Source: JAFGED01 sp964551295
GTDB lineage: Bacteria; Chloroflexota; Anaerolineae; B4-G1
Reading direction: 5' to 3'
DNA length: 7,191 nt
Assembly: GCA_964551295.1 (NCBI GenBank)
Contig: CAZKDJ010000203.1
Coordinates: forward strand, 1 to 7,191
The notes under the pieces are model-generated. The model ran no database searches. It worked only from the letters and a program-made list of their open reading frames with translations, and had not been told where the DNA came from. Positions 5,781 to 7,191 of the stretch are shown here, one piece after another. The translations under genes were made by a program, and so were the position numbers. Numbering within the stretch: the first letter of the stretch is position 1; every line of letters starts with the position of its first letter.

Positions 5781-5831
5781 GTTCAGCCGCCCGGTATCGG
5801 GAGGATCTACTCCATCACCAGGCGGCTGGAC
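5781..5831 (+). promoter_or_regulatory. leader stem-loop before the coiled-coil gene
   Basis: GTTCAGCCGCC (5781-5791) pairs with GGCGGCTGGAC (5821-5831) over 11 positions, one of them a U.G pair that favours plus-strand RNA. Inside are smaller competing hairpins, CCCG-GTAT-CGGG (5790-5801) and GGAG-GATCTA-CTCC (5800-5813). It stops about 14 bases before the ribosome binding site. The alternative pairings could allow translational control, but this may be chance in GC-rich DNA. Confidence 0.35.
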
Positions 5832-5859
5832 CCATATCCAAATTAAAGGAGATCTCCAA

Positions 5860-7191
5860 ATGTCTACCATAACCGTATCATCCATCGAATCGTTCGTGAC
5901 CGCCGTCGAGGCGGCCGAGCAGCGTCTGGCTGCCGGCGAGGCCCAGGCTCGCCGCGCCAAGGCGCTGCTCCTGCAGGCCGAGAAGGCCCGCGACGAGGCC
6001 GCCGCCCGCAAGGCCGAAGCGCAGCAGCAACTGGCCCCCATCGAGGAAGCGCTGCGGAAGGCCCGCGCCCTGCGGGCGCTCGTGGGGGAGGAGGTCATCT
6101 CCCAGGGGGAGGCTCAGGCGGAGGTGTCTCGCCTACAAGCCGAGGCCGAATCCGCCCAGGCTAAGGTGGAGCGGCTGATGGCCACCCCGGAGGGGCGGGC
6201 GTACCTGGACTACCGCCAGGCCCAGGAGCGCGCCGAGCAGGAGGCCCGGGCGGAGGAGCGCGAGAAACTGCATGCCCGCCTGGCCGCGCTGCGCCCCGGC
6301 GCCGCCGTGGGGCAAGGGATCGAGCCCCTGACGAAGCTGGCGGCTGAGGCGAGGAAAGCCGGGTTCCCAAACCTGGCCGCCCAGGCGCGGGATGCGGCCG
6401 AGGCTGCCCAACAGATGGCCGAGGCACAGGTCCAGGCGGAGCGGGCGCTTGCGCAGCGCCCGCTCACCCGCTGGGCAGAGCGGAGGTGCAAGACGGCCCA
6501 GCCCGGCGACTTTGTCTTCATCCCGGAGGAAGCAGGAAATGGCCCTGGAGCAGCGGTACACCTGCGGCCCCTGCCGGCCAACAGCGGGCGGCTGCGCTTC
6601 CAAGTCGTCGCCGCCCTGGGTGTGGAGAACCCGCCCGGCGAGTACAGCGACGTGCCATCGCGCGGCCGGTCCTGGCGCTGGCGCAACCCGCCCGCAGGCG
6701 AGGTCGAAGAGCTGAACGAGGCCCAGGCGGAGATGGTGGCCGGGATTGCCAAGGGCAAGTTGCGCTCCGGCTGGTCGATCAACCGGGCCAATGCGCGGTT
6801 AGCGAGGCAGCCGGCGTGCAAGGCAACTCACAAGAGAGAACGCGAAGCCTCTCACAGGGCCCAGGCTGCGGCGGGTGAGGAGGTTGTCGCAGAGATTGCC
6901 GATGAGACCTCGACCACCGAGACGCCGACCCAACCGGTGCAGCAGAAATCAACAGCTCTCGAGCAACCAGAGGCCGAACGTTCGGAAATCGAGACTCAGC
7001 CACCGGAGGTTCCCGTCACAGATGAGTTGGCGGACCTTCCACCCCAGGTGGCAGCCCGGCTGCAGCGGGTAGGGCTGGGCACCCGGCGTGCCGTGGGGGA
7101 CACGCTCGCCGCCGACGGCGACGTCTTCCTGGCTCTGCCCGGAATCGGCCCCGCGACTCTGGCAGCAGTGAAAAAGTGGCTGAACCCTTCT
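5860..7191 (+). CDS. coiled-coil protein with alpha-CTD-like helix-hairpin-helix C-terminus (3' end outside window)
   Basis: The frame stays open for 444 codons to the window edge, with no stop. The ATG follows AAAGGAGAT (5845-5853) at good spacing. Regions in order: a short polar N-terminus (1-17); a long A/E/Q/R-rich coiled coil (about 18-205) with repeated EAQAE-type units; a compact part (about 206-310) with PGDFVFIP and the W/R-rich SRGRSWRWRNPP; a basic patch (about 315-335); a low-complexity T/E/P/Q linker (about 345-390); and a helix-hairpin-helix domain (about 390-441) ending in LPGIGPATLAAVKKWL. That last domain resembles the RNA polymerase alpha C-terminal domain. No signal peptide or membrane helix is seen. 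It may bind nucleic acid or act as a scaffold. Third codon positions are much richer in G/C than in the ABC operon. I do not recognise the full protein. Confidence 0.9.
   Translation, partial: MSTITVSSIESFVTAVEAAEQRLAAGEAQARRAKALLLQAEKARDEAAARKAEAQQQLAPIEEALRKARALRALVGEEVISQGEAQAEVSRLQAEAESAQAKVERLMATPEGRAYLDYRQAQERAEQEARAEEREKLHARLAALRPGAAVGQGIEPLTKLAAEARKAGFPNLAAQARDAAEAAQQMAEAQVQAERALAQRPLTRWAERRCKTAQPGDFVFIPEEAGNGPGAAVHLRPLPANSGRLRFQVVAALGVENPPGEYSDVPSRGRSWRWRNPPAGEVEELNEAQAEMVAGIAKGKLRSGWSINRANARLARQPACKATHKREREASHRAQAAAGEEVVAEIADETSTTETPTQPVQQKSTALEQPEAERSEIETQPPEVPVTDELADLPPQVAARLQRVGLGTRRAVGDTLAADGDVFLALPGIGPATLAAVKKWLNPS

Noticed and set aside
5651..5872. Plus-strand 73-codon frame overlapping the coiled-coil start
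   Set aside because: It has no ribosome site, runs through the leader stem-loop, and overlaps the well-supported ATG at 5860 in another frame.
6486..6878. Possible frameshift in the coiled-coil gene near 6486, suggested by another long frame
   Set aside because: The main frame continues without a stop and gives sensible sequence (PGDFVFIP, the W/R motif, then the helix-hairpin-helix). The other frame is Arg/Gly/Pro-rich noise.
1..7191. CRISPR array or tRNA/rRNA genes
   Set aside because: No regularly spaced direct repeats, no tRNA cloverleaf and no conserved rRNA stretch were seen on either strand.

Overview
The window is bacterial, moderately GC-rich DNA with dense operon packing, strong Shine-Dalgarno sequences and sigma70-type promoters. 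Nothing in it fixes the species. A Gram-positive or Chloroflexota-like host is a guess from gene style only, because there is no rRNA or other marker.

Layout. (1) Positions 1-1074 hold no convincing protein gene. They do hold a well-formed leftward promoter (TTGACA-N17-TATATT, 640-668) whose spacer is a perfect operator-like dyad. Immediately downstream on the minus strand is a run of stem-loops (444-636) that may be a small RNA or a structured leader. (2) Positions 1075-4870 are one leftward operon: a TetR/AcrR repressor, an ABC-2 type ATPase, and two ABC-2 membrane subunits. The genes are separated by 9, 3 and 1 bases, so translation is probably coupled. A TTGACG-N17-TATAAT promoter precedes the repressor, and a perfect 14-bp palindrome covers the predicted transcription start, which points to autorepression. 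The two permeases differ, so the likely product is a heterodimeric exporter, perhaps of a drug, peptide or lipid, that is induced when its ligand releases TetR. (3) Positions 4871-5479 are non-coding but rich in dyads. They include a 58-nt hairpin with 25 of 26 positions paired, whose G.U pairs favour plus-strand RNA, and a 20-bp perfect palindrome just before the next gene's ribosome binding site. (4) Positions 5480-7191 run rightward: a 47-residue single-pass membrane protein, then a long alanine/glutamate-rich coiled-coil protein that is still open at the window edge.

The most unusual items are the last gene's C-terminus, which resembles the helix-hairpin-helix C-terminal domain of RNA polymerase alpha but lacks its DNA-contact residues; the two structured non-coding regions; and the ATPase's H-loop, where the usual histidine is asparagine. 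The coiled-coil gene is visibly richer in G/C at third codon positions than the ABC operon, so the right end may have a different origin.
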